From assembly GCA_029959085.1 (NCBI GenBank), contig JARWIR010000013.1:13455186-13519185 (forward strand): DNA of 64,000 bases. Reading direction: 5' to 3'. This stretch comes from Nemophila menziesii. Taxonomy: Eukaryota; Streptophyta; Magnoliopsida; Boraginales; Hydrophyllaceae. The notes beneath the pieces were generated by a model. That model searched no databases, was not told the origin of the DNA, and was given only the letters and a program-made list of their open reading frames with translations. Positions 22,930-35,700 of this stretch are shown here, in pieces (positions within the stretch are counted from its first letter, which is position 1; each line of letters starts with the position of its first letter). Both the position numbers and the translations under genes were made by a program.

Positions 22930-24045
22930 TTACGATTGACGAAATTTCCACCCTTTGCCTCTAATTCCCACAAACTTTTCAGCTCGATTCTTCGTAATCA
23001 TGGATGGTGCCATCCAAGAATTCGTGGGTAGAGGTGTGTCTGGTGGTAACTCTATTTCATTTGTATCATTACACTCCTCTGGCAGTCCATTCATCTCTTC
23101 AGTTTCTAGACTTCGTTTGTTAGAAAGAATGTCCTTCATGAACTGACCATATTTTGACATTCTTGTGAGAGCTTCTACAAACGGGATGCTGATCTTAAAC
23201 TCGTTCACCATGTCAAGGAACTTCTTGAATTCTTTTTCATTGTTCTGATTTCTGACACGTGACGGGAATGGCGGAGGAGGAGGACGTGTGTTGGTTACCA
23301 CCGGGCTCTCTTTCTTTTCACGTGTCTTCTCTGGGACACTTGTTTGTTCAATTACCTCTTCAACCTTGTTTTTAATTGTTTCTTCAACCACGTTCTCAGG
23401 AATAGAGGTTGGTTCTGGTTCTAATCTAGGTGGAGGTAATTGTTTTCCATTTCTTAATTCAACTGCATGACAAACATTATCTTCTGGAGCACGAGTATCA
23501 CTTGGGAGTTGCCTTTTTGCAAAGATTTGAAGTTTATTCACCATTTGTGACATTGTATGCTCGATATTCTTAAGCATCTTGGATTGGTTCTGAAATTCTT
23601 GTTGTCTAATCTCCATATCTTCAACTGCTTGCATCAATTTAGCCATACTTGACTTCAAACTCGAAGGTTGCTCTTGTATGGTTTGCTGCATTGAATAAGA
23701 AAGTGGTTCTTGATAAGCTTCATTATAAATTGGCGCTTCTTGATAGATATGTTGTGGAGGATAATAAGATTGTGGTCGCGGTAAGTAATATGTCTGTTGA
23801 TTTTCGACCCAATTATAATTCTATGGGGGCTGATAATCAGCGTAATTTCCTTGAGATTGATAATAACCATCATAATAATGGTTTCTTTGATAAGGTATGA
23901 AGGAAATTGAAGCTGGATTATTCATGCAATATTCCCACGAGTGATCTCTTGCTCCACAACTAGGACATGAAGGTGATGCATGTACTAGATTTCTCTGAGC
24001 TATTTATTCGCGTAATTCAGCGATTTGCTGGGCTATCTTCTCCAT
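22930..24045 (-). pseudogene. Compact gag remnant: zinc knuckle without capsid domain
   Basis: One continuous frame of 372 codons runs from the ATG at 24045 to the stop at 22930, broken by two nonsense codons (a TAA about 13 codons in and a TAG after a QPP motif), both explicable as C-to-T changes of Gln codons. The N-terminus is a short helix-like EKIAQQIAELRE segment, followed at once by a CX2CX4HX4C knuckle (CPSCGARDHSWEYC), a Tyr/Gln/Pro-rich linker, a coiled-coil-like stretch, LPSDT, PPPPFPSR, and a tail ending before the protease active site. The large capsid domain seen in the 12.4-13.9-kb relative is missing altogether. It would not assemble a standard particle. Confidence 0.8.
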
Positions 24046-24207
24046 AATTTATTAGCTTCTGCAGGATCTAGTAATACAAAACTTTCTTTTCCTAATTAAT
24101 CTGCTCTCGCCTGAAAAAAATCTGCAAAACAAGACTAAAAAGAAAAGCGTAAAATATAACTAACTAAAATAAAAGCACTAGATAATTGCACAAGGACTAA
24201 CGATGTA

Positions 24208-24226
24208 GTCCCCGACAGCGGTGCCA
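24208..24226 (-). other. Degenerate tRNA-Asp primer-binding site
   Basis: The minus strand reads TGGCACCGCTGTCGGGGAC, seven bases from the LTR end. It matches the tRNA-Asp-complementary site of the neighbouring copy with two changes. Confidence 0.75.
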
Positions 24227-24232
24227 AAAACT

Positions 24233-25748
24233 TGGTGTCGCCTAAGGTGTGATAAAAAGATATATATAATAAGTGCAAATAAACACCCTAAGCTGATCAC
24301 GGTTCTGCAAGTATACTGATCGTATTTAAGTTTTAATGAATAAGTAGAATTCATTCCTCAGGGACTACGAAGGTTAAGAAGAACTTATGCAAATTATTCA
24401 TGTGCAGATATTAGAAATTAGAACAGATAATACGCAAGTAGAAAGAAGAGATAGATTTTTATTTGGTTTTTTAAATAAGAAAACTAACTTACTAAATTAA
24501 AAGACAGAAAACTAAATAAAAAGAAAAGAAGATAGTATGAAAGTTTAGCTTGAGTAAATAGCATGTAATCCCCACTAGTTTTGCCGTTCTAAACATGTAA
24601 GGGTAAATTATGTAGTATTTCAATAATCGGTTCCAATTGCGCTAGGAAGTTTTAAATAGGATTTACCTGTGTCAATAAGGAGTCCTAAGCAAACTGTTCC
24701 TGCAATTGGTAAATAGCAATATATACTAAACCATAGTGATTATCTAGTTAGGTTGATTTGTCAGATCTAAACCATACACTAGACGTTATGTGCTAAACAT
24801 GTAATTAACCACCGTTGTCAATGGTGACCTAACTACTAGATGGTAATTCTATATGGGCGCGCTTCCACAAGAACACAGAATATAAATCCAAACACATAAA
24901 CAGAGAATAAAAACAATAATTCAATTTAAAATATAAAATTACCAAATTAGATAGATGTCAACCAAAACTAGGGTTCATACATATATGCTAAAAATTCAAG
25001 CTAATAGAAATTAGTTCATACTAAGAAAAGAAAAGAAAGAAATTACAAAATTGAAGGTTGAAGGAGACATAATTGTTGCACAGCTCCTTCCAGACTTCTC
25101 TTCTTGTGTTGTAGCTTCTTCCTGACCTTAAGGTTTGGTCAAGGATGATTTTCTAATGTTAAGAGGCTGTATTTATAGTGTATAGGTTGACCTAATTTGT
25201 TTTCTTGAAGGAAAAGGTAAATATGGGCTCCAAGCCCAACTCAAATTCGTAGCCCAAAAACATGCCATCAGCCCCGTTTTTCTTTTGGTCCTAACAGCTT
25301 CAATATTTATCCGATTGATGTGTATGAGTATACCAAATTCATCGTCTCGAAAAGATCTTCAACTTTTCTCTTGACCGGTTCTCCAAATTCCTCACCGTTT
25401 TTAAGATATAAGCTGATTTGTTCTCGTAGGTGCAGAAATTCAAATTTAAGGCAGGTTTTCCTTTTCCATGTTTTTAGCTTTTACTTCCTTATCTTCAATT
25501 TCCATTTTTATCTTCTTTCATTTCGCTCTCTTTACCAACCTGGACTCTAATTAATTACCATATATCTCTAAAGCTTCACACTAAATCAATAATTAAACCG
25601 AATATGCTCTGAAAATAATAATTAATTAATTCAAGACCCAAAATAGGAAAGTGTACTAAATCAAGCTAAAATCGAACTATAAACTAATAAATACGCCTAA
25701 ACTGATGTCTCGGAAATAGATTTTATTATCACAAATGAGGAGACATCA
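24233..25748 (-). repeat. 5' LTR of the gag-only Athila element
   Basis: Begins (minus strand) with TGATGTCTCCTC at 25748 and ends in GACACCA at 24233. The promoter for leftward transcription should lie inside it. It is the partner of the LTR at 17934-19465. Confidence 0.9.
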
Positions 25749-25753
25749 GCAGC

Positions 25754-26395
25754 TCATGTGGAGGACGGCTACTCCCGAGATGCTGTCTTTTCAAAACGAG
25801 AGGCCATTAGAGCATTTGTCTTTCATCCTACTAGGAAATGCAATTTATGAGTCAACTTATTTATCTTATTTAAGAGAAATAAGAGAATATAGGACAAGGC
25901 AGAGCGTTCTGTACCGTCAGATTCTTAGTGTCCTAAAAGCCATTAAGATTCTTTTAGATGGTCCATGATGGCCTTTTGGAAAAGAGTTCAACAAGTTAAG
26001 TCAATATATTCCTTTCGGAAGAGATCTGCTTTCCTTTGCTGGTCGAGCTAAGAAATTCCTAAATCTAGTATCCACTTATCCTTTTACCCTGTTATCCATT
26101 TATCCGCTTATTCGTCCTAGATTCATCTATTATCCATCCAGAATGGGATCAGTTTAGCTGAAATCCAGCTGTTATCCATCCGCACTAGATCTCTCGTATG
26201 AAAACCACAATCAGAATCATAGGGAAAATACCAGTTGAATAGGAAGCAACCGCCGGTCAAGCCATTGGATAACGCCCAATTCTATCCCCGGAAAGAATAG
26301 GTTGAGCAGGAGGATGAGCATAGTTCGAATAGCTCGTCATAGGGCTTCCGTAAAGCACTTCCAGTAAACTAAGGGCTTGGACCCTCATAATCGTC
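25754..26395. other. Organelle-like DNA (middle part)
   Basis: Continuation of the block left of 17929. If one copy of the GCAGC duplication is removed, an open frame of about 69 codons (17821-17933 joined to 25754-25850) reads straight across the insertion point, which supports a simple insertion into continuous DNA. No known protein is recognised. Confidence 0.4.
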
Positions 26396-27942
26396 GTAGG
26401 TGGTTTCGCCTAGGGTGTGATAAAAATAAGATAAAATTAAGTCAAGAAAACTACGCACTCTCACTCTAAACAACACAGTACTGCAAGTATTACAGGACGT
26501 ATGCAAGTTTTAGTTGATAAGTTGAGTTCGTTCTCAGGGACTTAGTGTGCTAGTCGAATGGGTAGCAATAACGAGTAAGGAGTAAATAATTAAAAGACAG
26601 AAAATTAAAGGAATAGATTTCGAAAATAACTAATTAAAACTAGGAAAATAAAGACAATAAAATAAAATATGAAGAATATGAGATGAGAAATATAGCTTAG
26701 GTTTTGCTAGTATGCACTAATCCTTCTAATTCCTTCTATTAGATCTAGTTAATAAGGGAGAATATTAGCTCTTGTATACTTAGTCAGGATTCTAAATTCC
26801 CATTCCTTAGACCTTGAGAGCGACTAAGGGGGCTACAGACACACCACGAGGCTGGTTCAAATAGGGTTATCAAGCGCTACCAAGGCCCTAAGCTATCAAT
26901 TTCCATGTATGGTGATAGTGATTAAATTATACCCTAATGACTATCTAGTTAGAATTAGTTTTGTTAGGACTAATATCGACACTAGACGTTATGTGGTGTT
27001 TCAATAATTAGACACCCAGCTAAGGTGATCATCTAATTACTATTAAGAAAGCCTAAAGTGATCAGTTCTAGGACAGACAATAAATCAAAACACATAAACA
27101 AATATAAAGGTATGAAGCTAATATCAGATTAAAACATGTAATTCCCAAAGAAACTTAGATAGAAAGAAACTAGAATTCATAGTTTATACATGATGCAAAA
27201 CCCAAGCTATGGGAAGTTTAGTTCATACCTGAAGGAAATAAACTAAAAGAAATAATAAAAGACATCATCTTGCTCTCTACAATAACTTGGAAGAATAAAA
27301 CCTTAAGAACTAATTACTATGAGGCAAGGATGATTTACAAGTGATATAAGGGTGTATTTATAGTTGTTTAGAAGACCTAATTCGTTTTCTTGAAGGAGAG
27401 GTTAAGTAATGGACTCCAAGCCCAACTCAAATTCGTAACCCTAAAAACATGAAATCAGACCCGTTTTTCTTTTGGTCTTAGCAGCTTCAATACTTGTCCG
27501 TTTGATGCGTATGAGTATATCAAATTCATCGTTTCGGAAAGATCTTCAACTTTGCTCTTGACCGTTTCTATAAATTCCACACCGTTTTTGAGATATAAGC
27601 TGATTTGTGGTCGTAGGTGCAGAAATTCAGGATTAAGACAACTTTTCCTTTTCCATGTTTTTAGCTTTTCTTTCCTTTATCTCCAATTACCATCCTTATC
27701 TCTTTCCATATCTTGTAGTCTTTGACTTGGACTCTAATTAAACTCCATAATTATCTTTAAAGCTTCACACTAAATATATAATTAAACCCAATATGCTCTA
27801 AAAATATTATTTTACTAAATCAAGACTCAAAATAGGAAAGTGCACTATTTCTCAAGAAAATCGAATATTATGACTTCTAAATCACTAAAAATAATGTCTC
27901 ATCCTAACATAAATCTATCACAAATGAGGAGACATCAGTAGG
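26396..27942 (-). mobile_element. Athila solo LTR with target duplication
   Basis: One LTR (26401-27937, 1537 bp) lies between perfect 5-bp repeats GTAGG (26396-26400 and 27938-27942). It begins (minus strand) TGATGTCTCCTCATTTGTGATAG and ends GAAACCA. It belongs with the 17934/24233 LTR subfamily but is clearly older or from a sister family. A solo LTR with intact target repeats is the product of recombination between the two LTRs of a full element. Confidence 0.9.
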
Positions 27943-28650
27943 GTTCCTTTCGCTCCACTAGCCTTGATTGGCGGACTGAAGAGCTTTCACTTTATGTGGT
28001 CTCACTTTACCACCATCTAAAATGTGAAAAACTTTGATTGGTGGAAGCGAGTCCATGAAGATTCTCCCTTTTCTTACATGCAATTCCCCCCTTTCCAGTC
28101 CATCTGGACTGATATACTAACTGTATGTCTTTGCCCGAGGGTCTCACTCAATATTAGAGGGAAGACATTAGTTCCAAAGAGGACAGAATGATAGATCTTT
28201 CTCTAGAAATGCCTTTCTATGACCATTCGTCAGCCCTTGTTGAGCTCTTTCCCAATATTAATAATAGCTTCAAGCCTATTCGTGGGAAGAATCGCCGTCG
28301 TGGATTCAATCTTTCTCATCTGGAGTCTCTCTCAAGTGGTTATGTCAGTTTTTGGTAGGAAATATTCTAAATCTCTTATAAGTGCAAGCTAGGCGTGTTG
28401 ATCTGACTAGAAAATTCCTAGGTCAAGCTACTTCGTTCCTTTAGTAGAGAGGCTTTCTCAGGACTGGAGCGTAGATCACATACGAGCACTCGTTTGCTGA
28501 AGGTTTTATCTAACAACATAGGCATAGGCCTTAGAATATAATACTTATAACTTGGACTATCCACTAGTAATCCATCGATCAGTGGGTCCCTCTCCTCTCT
28601 CTTTGTAACTAGAGAGGTAGGCAAACCTGACCACTCTATTAATATTTGTG
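27943..28650. other. Organelle-like DNA (right part)
   Basis: Same texture as 15654-17928, with balanced base composition and short frames. No gene recognised. The right border with nuclear AT-rich DNA is indistinct, near 28650-28700. Confidence 0.35.
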
Positions 28651-28849
28651 TGGACTTTATTGGATAATCTATTCATTGTACGGACCTATTCAGTATTATA
28701 TTATTTTAAAAAATGGTATTATGGTAAAGAAGGTATTTTGTAATCATCAAACTCAAATAGGTATTACATATACATGTACAAGATAAATTATAGTCAAGTG
28801 GTATTTTATGTTATAATTGGGTTCTAATGTAATATGTTAGACGAGGATC

Positions 28850-30600
28850 CCTGAGGGTGGTGTTTGGCTAAATGTATGGATTGGTGAATCTCCGTTATAC
28901 GCCTCTAACATTTAGTGCATCAAGAAGGGTATTAAGTTGAAAAAGGTTTGGGAATATATTAAGGAGGATGGGTCGTAGAATTGGGATAGTTTTCAACATT
29001 TTCTTTTGATTTCTAAGTTACTCGAGATAGAGTGGGTAAGATTTTATCATGCGGAGGAGACACATGACTTTCGATCTCGGCAAAATGAGGCTCAAGGAAT
29101 ATACACGGTCAAATCAACAAAATGGGTTTATAGCTTGAATAATAGTAATGGGGTGGTTGAATTGGATAAGTTATGGAAGCTTTGTTGCTCGTAAAAGTCT
29201 GGAATTCTGTTATGGCAACCGGTGCAGGATAGATTGGCAACCGGAATCAATCTTCTCATACAGTGAATGGATACTTTTAGTTTGTGTCCATGGTGTGGGG
29301 TCTTTGACAAGAGGGCAATTCTTCTGTTTCGAGAATACGAAAAAGTGAGAGAGATTTGGGGAGTGATCTCAAAAGGTGCATCTTGGAGCAATAGCAAACT
29401 TTTCAGTCCATAGAGGTTGAATCGAAAGACAATCGCTCTTAAATGAGTGGTCCAGGGGGGTCAGTACAGTTAGGGACTGGATCAAATATTTTTCAATGGA
29501 CACAGAGATTGGGAAGCAAAGATTAGAATTGGAGAGGCCAAAGAACCTTCATAGTAGCAGTAGGCCATCCAGGAGGCCTAGAAGCAATACTTCGCACCAA
29601 GTATGACTTAAGAGACCTCGAGTGCAATATATGATTTGGAGCAGTTTTGTCGGCAGCCACATGAAATAGAATGGGTAGTAGCTACAGACTCTGGGAGAAG
29701 AAGTCAGGAAGCTTTTGCTTTAGATTACGAGTGCAGACCTTAGGTTTCTGTACAACCATTGAATAGCTCATGGATTGTTTGGAGTGTAGCATCAAGTGAT
29801 CCAAGTATAGTAGTAGGTGAGTGAATGAGTGGTAAGATTGATCAAAACTTGGCAATAGTTTGGTGGAATAAAAATGTTTCATGCAATCTTTTTTATCCGC
29901 TGACGTGACTTGGAGTGTGTTAATTAGTGCGCTTATTGAGGTGTTATGGAGAGAACACGAGGAGTCAATATATAAGGGAGGTGAGTTTCCAAATGTTTTG
30001 GTTAGGAAGGTGAAACCATTAGTGTTGATCTATATTAAGGTGTGGGGCATAGACGTGTTGAGTATCCAATCCAGAAAAAACTGTAGTAATTATTGGTTAG
30101 TGTAAACCAATTCAAGGCTTCAAACTCAAGACAAATGGTAGTTTTTTATAAGGGGAGAAAAGCATGAGGAGTTGGTGGAGTGATTAGGGACAAAGAGGAT
30201 ACTGGATACGAGGTCTATCGATGAAAGCAAGTTCCATTTTGCCAATGATTACTGAATTGATTGCAATTATGAAGAAGTTAAGCCAGTAGGAGAACTATAT
30301 ATTCGGGATTTTGGATATGAAGTGAATTCTCAAGAGGAACTTCAGTTAATAACTCAAGCAACGAGTGGGAGGGGACCTGGAGTAGAATGTGTACATAATA
30401 TTAGGACTTGTATGGAAAGGGATCAGTTGTTCGAGTTCAGTCATGTGTACATAGAAGCAAATGTGTGTTGATTAGTTAGCTCGTATAGATTTGCACTAGA
30501 AAAATGTTCATTCCTTTTATGTAGATCCACCCGATACGCTATAGAGTTTGCTTACAAGAGATAAATTTAGTTGGAAGACACCACACTTGGTCTTTAGTCC
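28850..30600 (+). mobile_element. Decayed L1-type LINE, 3' part
   Basis: In shifting plus-strand frames there are remnants of the zinc-binding region after reverse transcriptase (a GIYTVKS motif near 29095, a WKLW-like segment near 29175, CPWCG near 29285) and then an RNase H-like KLKTNGS...GGVIRD stretch near 30120-30190. Many frameshifts and stops interrupt it. The reverse transcriptase core is not visible, so the copy is 5'-truncated or rearranged. Confidence 0.6.
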
Positions 30601-31660
30601 AGACTTGGGTGACGAAGTTTTAATGTGATAGTATTTTACTCATTTATTTGGACCTCTGTTTTAACTTTTAAGCAACAAAAAGAAAACTTTTCAACCAAGC
30701 ATTCAAGTTAAACCACAAAACTTAACATATTAATTAGATGATGTCGTTTTGATATGGAATTGATTAAATTAGATTTTATTGTTTTTTGTTAAGCTCAATT
30801 GGTCAGTATATTTTACTTTTTTTGGACTGCATATAATAAATGCAATCAATTAATTTAATTAATATAAACTCTTTTTCTTAAATTAAATGCATCTTGTTGA
30901 AGTTATGATTATATTAGCATAAGTGTGATGTACTATTGACAAAGTATAATAAATATAGGGATGATGACCGAAAAAATTATTATAACAAATTTTAAATTTT
31001 AAAACATTATTCTAATTATTTTTTACTAAAAACAATATTTAATTATAAATTTCAACAATCAATAATTAAAATATTTATATTTAAATTAAACTTTAGACTT
31101 AACATTTTGAATTTTTTTTAATATATTTGTATTGATTTCCCTTTTTAATTTTTTTACTTTTATTTTCTTTGATGGGAAAAGTTTTAACAATTCAAAATAT
31201 AATAGCAAAAAAACATTTCTCGTAAAACTCTTAATAATTTTAAATAGTAGTTTTTCATCTATAATTTTTGAATATCATGCACAAATTTTGAGATTTAATA
31301 TGTAATAACTTTTTTTTTAAATTTCTTATGTAATAGGGATTTGTCTTATAAACTTTGAGATGAGATTTCTCACTAAAATTGAGATAAAGTATCACATATT
31401 GAGATGGATCTATCTTATCTCCTTTTTAAAATTGAGATGAGATTTTTAAACCAAAAAACTTTAATCCTTCCCTACGACCCCATATAAAAGGAATAGAGTA
31501 TCAAATATTAAAAAATATTAAAAAAAAATTAATTATTAACCTAAATTATTTTATATGATATTTTTAGTCAATATTAATTTTAATACTCACTTTGTTACCA
31601 AAAGATTGCCACTTATACTAAAAATATATAATTGTTTCTAAAAGGTTGTCACTTTAAAAA
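30600..31660. other. AT-rich intergenic DNA, no gene seen
   Basis: Very AT-rich with many homopolymer runs. No domain-bearing frame and no clear repeat boundary. Confidence 0.5.
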
Positions 31661-31666
31661 ATCAAA

Positions 31667-31818
31667 GAGTGATGCTGGATATCACCCCAAATCGCATCAC
31701 CTTTTCATCGCCTCCTATGTGGATTTTAAATTAACCAATCATATGATTTCTCTTTCCTGATTTATTATTTTCTCTCTCCGTTATGATTGGTCCACCTAGG
31801 AGATATCCAGCATTACTC
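31667..31818. mobile_element. Mutator-like MITE family 1, copy A (152 bp)
   Basis: Terminal inverted repeats GAGTGATGCTGGATATCACC / GATATCCAGCATTACTC are flanked by a perfect 9-bp duplication AAAATCAAA (31658-31666, 31819-31827). Part of the right inverted repeat is deleted relative to the copy at 43293-43473. The 9-bp duplication points to a Mutator-like transposase. Confidence 0.85.
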
Positions 31819-31944
31819 AAAATCAAAACATTTTTTTAAATACCAATTTTTACTCTTAATTAAATATTATAATATACGTTCCCAATAGATATTTAAGATG
31901 GACATTTTAGTAATCACATGAATAATTAATGACATTTCTTAGTT

Positions 31945-32121
31945 GGATAAGACTTCCATCCACTATTGGATGGTCCAGTTAATATCACAGCCATTGATTA
32001 TTTTAACAGAACACATGTCACTAGATTAATATGTTAGTTACTTTTGCAAGTATAAAATATGAGGTATGTATATTAATATAATTGGTATAGGATCATCCAA
32101 TATTGGATGGAAGAATTTTCC
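31945..32121. mobile_element. Mutator-like MITE family 2, copy A (177 bp)
   Basis: Terminal repeats share CTTCCATCC...TATTGGATG on both ends and are bounded by a perfect 9-bp duplication TTCTTAGTT (31936-31944, 32122-32130). It is homologous, in opposite orientation, to 41571-41749. It lies about 0.6 kb upstream of the beta-galactosidase start. Confidence 0.85.
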
Positions 32122-32621
32122 TTCTTAGTTTGTGTAAAAAACAAATATGACAACCTTTTTAAAAATAAAGAAAGTATGATTTTTTTAATAATTAATTATT
32201 TTAAATTATATTTTCAGTCAAATATATCATTAATATAATTTTTTGAATCAAAACTATAAATATATTTGGAAATCAAGAAAGTATAACTTGAATTTAAAAG
32301 ATTGGAGGTTAGGTAGAATATATAGTTAGAAAAGTTGGTCACTTGTTAACCATGAGTCAAATTTTGAGTAATGACACGTAAACGACATGGATCCATGTAT
32401 CTAATTAATTGTGTATTTGTGTTTTAACTCGAATCGTTACTTGGTAAAAGAGAGTCAAAATTCTCTATTTTCTTATTTTGGTATCTTCTATCTATATCTA
32501 CCCAATTCAACAAAATTTATTAATGCAATAAATTATATTATACAATTGCTTATATCATACAGATTCCTATATCAGCCTAAATTAAACCGTTTCCTTTTAA
32601 ACAAAAATCTTTACGTACATT

Positions 32622-32655
32622 CTATATATATACATATATACCCATATATATGTAT
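32622..32655 (+). promoter_or_regulatory. Possible TATA region of the beta-galactosidase gene
   Basis: A TATATATACATATATA run lies 55-90 bp before the start codon. Spacing suits a TATA box with a short leader, but the flank is AT-rich enough for this to be chance. Confidence 0.3.
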
Positions 32656-32710
32656 AGAGGGAGAGAAGTGAGACGATTTAGCAAACTTTCCATTGAGTGA
32701 TTATTGAGAT

Positions 32711-35700
32711 ATGTTAATGAGTTTGAGGTTGTTGTGGTGGTTGCTATTAGGTGTGACTATTATTGGGAGAAGTAGCAGTAATGGTGGAGGAGATGGAAGA
32801 AATGGGGTGAGTTATGATGGAAGAGCTCTAATCATTGATGGCCAGCGAAAACTCTTGTTCTCTGGTTCAATTCATTACCCAAGAAGCACCCCAGATGTAA
32901 GTATTTTTATCCATGTCTATATATATTCTCAAATGCAATGCTATATAATTTATGTACATATTGTTGAATGAATAATTACTTAACAGATGTGGCCGTCTTT
33001 GATATCGAAAGCGAAGGAAGGCGGGATAGATGTAATAGACACCTATGTGTTTTGGAACCTCCATGAACCACAACCAGGCCAAGTAGGCTTACTGATTACT
33101 TTCTTTTAAGTTTAATTTTTATAAGTCATAGTAACATAAACCTAATAAACATGATTTATACAGTATAATTTCAGTGGGAGATGGGATATAATAAGGTTCA
33201 TGAAGGAAATACAATCACAAGGTCTTTATGCATGCCTTAGAATTGGACCATACATAGAAAGCGAATGGAGTTACGGGTATTTTCATTTCATTCATACTTA
33301 CTCATATACCCACTTACCCAGTACTCACTATATTAATTTTTTTTTAAATTTTATAATCGCCCTTCTTGTTATTCTATTCGTTGACTATTTGTTCAATTTA
33401 CTTGTGCAAATGAATGGAAATGTTTATTTAATGCCTTATTACATACGTCCTTCCCCATTTTAACCGTCATTTAAAAAAAAATCTAAAAATTATATGTAAA
33501 TTATAATTCTAAAATAATATTAATTATAAATTTTCTTATTTTATCTTTATTTTTTGATTTTCATATAAATCTTTAGAAAAATTCTAAAAAAAGAAGTTAA
33601 ATTAACTATTTTTAATTATAGAAATTATCAATTTTATCAATATAATATTAAAAAAATAATAGTCAAGTAAAATGGAAAGGAGACAAAACTAAAAATTAGA
33701 ATGTACAAAATTTTAGTTATTTCATTTAAAAAATATCAGGTATCAATATAAAAAAAAATTATCTAAAAATCATCTATGATGTATATTTTAAATAATCAAA
33801 TCAGATTGTTTTTTAGACTATTAAAATTATTTTTATAATATTTAGGTAATACATTTTTAGGTAATATCCAATATTACTCTTATAAAAAAATTGTCAAAAA
33901 TTATTTCTATACCATAAAGGGACACCCTTTTATTTATATTTCTACAAAAATAATGAAAAAAATATATTTTAAAAGTGGAGATACTTTTTCAAAAAATAAA
34001 CAAATTAATATAAAAATATCATATTAATATATGTATGTGTTTGTTTGAACAGAGGTCTACCATATTGGTTGCATGATATTCCCGAAATTGTTTATCGTTC
34101 CAACAACGAACCCTTTAAGGTATATAATCTGTATATTAGTAATTACGATTGTTTGACAAAGAAATAGGGCATTGTATTCTAATTAGTAAATTACTTGATA
34201 ACAGTTATACATGAAAAACTTTACAACCAAAATAGTCGATATGATGAAGTCTGAAAAATTATTTGCTTCACAAGGGGGTCCAATCATACTCTCACAGGTA
34301 CAAACTATATCTTGTGAATAATAAGTATACAGTAAAATTAATCTTTTTTTGTTCAAAGATACAGTAAAATTAATCAGAGAATTGTTTGTTTGTACTTTAT
34401 ACAACATAACACATGCAACTACAGATCGAGAATGAGTACCAAAACGTTGAATCACGTTTCGGCGATAAAGGCCCACCTTATGTTAGGTGGGCCGCAGAAA
34501 TGGCTGTGGCACTTGAGACTGGTGTGCCTTGGGTGATGTGCAAACAAACTGATGCTCCTAATCCAGTTATAAATACTTGCAATGGGCTGAGATGTGGAGA
34601 AACTTTTTTAGGCCCAAACTCACCTAATAAGCCTGCTCTCTGGACTGAGAACTGGACTACTGTGTAAGCTCCTTCCCACAACAACTAGTCTACTACCTAT
34701 TCCTGTTATCATATGTTGATATTGATGAGAAATTTGATTTTGTGTCTTGATATTTAAGCTATGAGGTATATGGCAATGTGTCGAGGCTTCGATCCCCTGA
34801 AGATATCGCCTTTCATGTTGCTTTATTCATTGCAAGGAAGAACGGAAGCTTCGTTAACTATTACATGGTACCATTATTGATATTATTTTTGATTTTATTT
34901 ATCATTCTCCAATTGAATGGCTGAGTATATGTAATAACAAACAGTATCATGGAGGTACTAATTTTGGAAGGACATCCTCTGCATATGTATTAACGGCTTA
35001 TTATGACACAGCTCCTCTCGATGAGTATGGTATGAGCACACCCCGAAACTCTTAATTCTTCATTTCTTCTTCTTTAGTTTTCTAAGTAGTATATGTAAAG
35101 AAAGCACGATGATCACCTTTCAGGTTTAATCAATGAACCAAAATGGGGTCATCTCAAGGAATTACATGCAGCTATAAAACTAGCTACCGATACATTACTG
35201 TATGGAACACCATCTAACTCGTCCCTGGGTCCTAAACAACAGGTATGTGTTTCCGGGGCTATTTTGTCAAAAATCATAAACTTAAAGGACTAGTTGATCA
35301 TTTATTTCATCCAATCCAGGCGTATGTGTTTCGTCAAGAATCGGGAGAATGTGCAGCCTTTCTTGTTAACAATGATACAAGTAAACTTACTATGGTGCAA
35401 TTTAATAATGTGTCTTACCAACTCCCTCCAAAATCAATTAGCATCTTACCTGATTGCAAAACTGTTGCTTTCAACACTGCCAAGGCAAGTTTTCTTAACC
35501 ACCCCACCCCACTAACCATAACCTCCTATTAAACATAGTTTTGCTAATATGAATCAGGTAAACACACAATTTGGTACAAGAACAAGGCAACCAGTAATCA
35601 AATTTGACTCAGCTAATAGATGGCAAGAATTCAAAGAAGCGATTCTTGGTTATGATGACTCTTCATTCAAGTCAGATACAATGCTCGAGCACTTTAACAC

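Larger units (their letters stand above)
17929..25753 (-). mobile_element. Complete two-LTR, gag-only Athila element
   Basis: LTRs at 17934-19465 and 24233-25748 are flanked by a perfect 5-bp target duplication GCAGC (17929-17933 and 25749-25753). Transcription would run leftward: 5' LTR 25748-24233, primer-binding site 24226-24208, a gag remnant 24045-22930, about 3.5 kb with no recognised protein, a polypurine tract just before 19465, then the 3' LTR. No protease, reverse transcriptase, RNase H or integrase is present, so it moved with help from a complete relative. By eye the two LTRs differ at roughly 40-50 sites (~3%), suggesting insertion about one to a few million years ago. Confidence 0.9.

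Noticed and set aside
17929..25753. Hidden pol genes in the gag-only Athila element
   Set aside because: Neither strand of 19466-22929 shows reverse transcriptase, RNase H or integrase motifs, and the space is largely AT-rich non-coding DNA.
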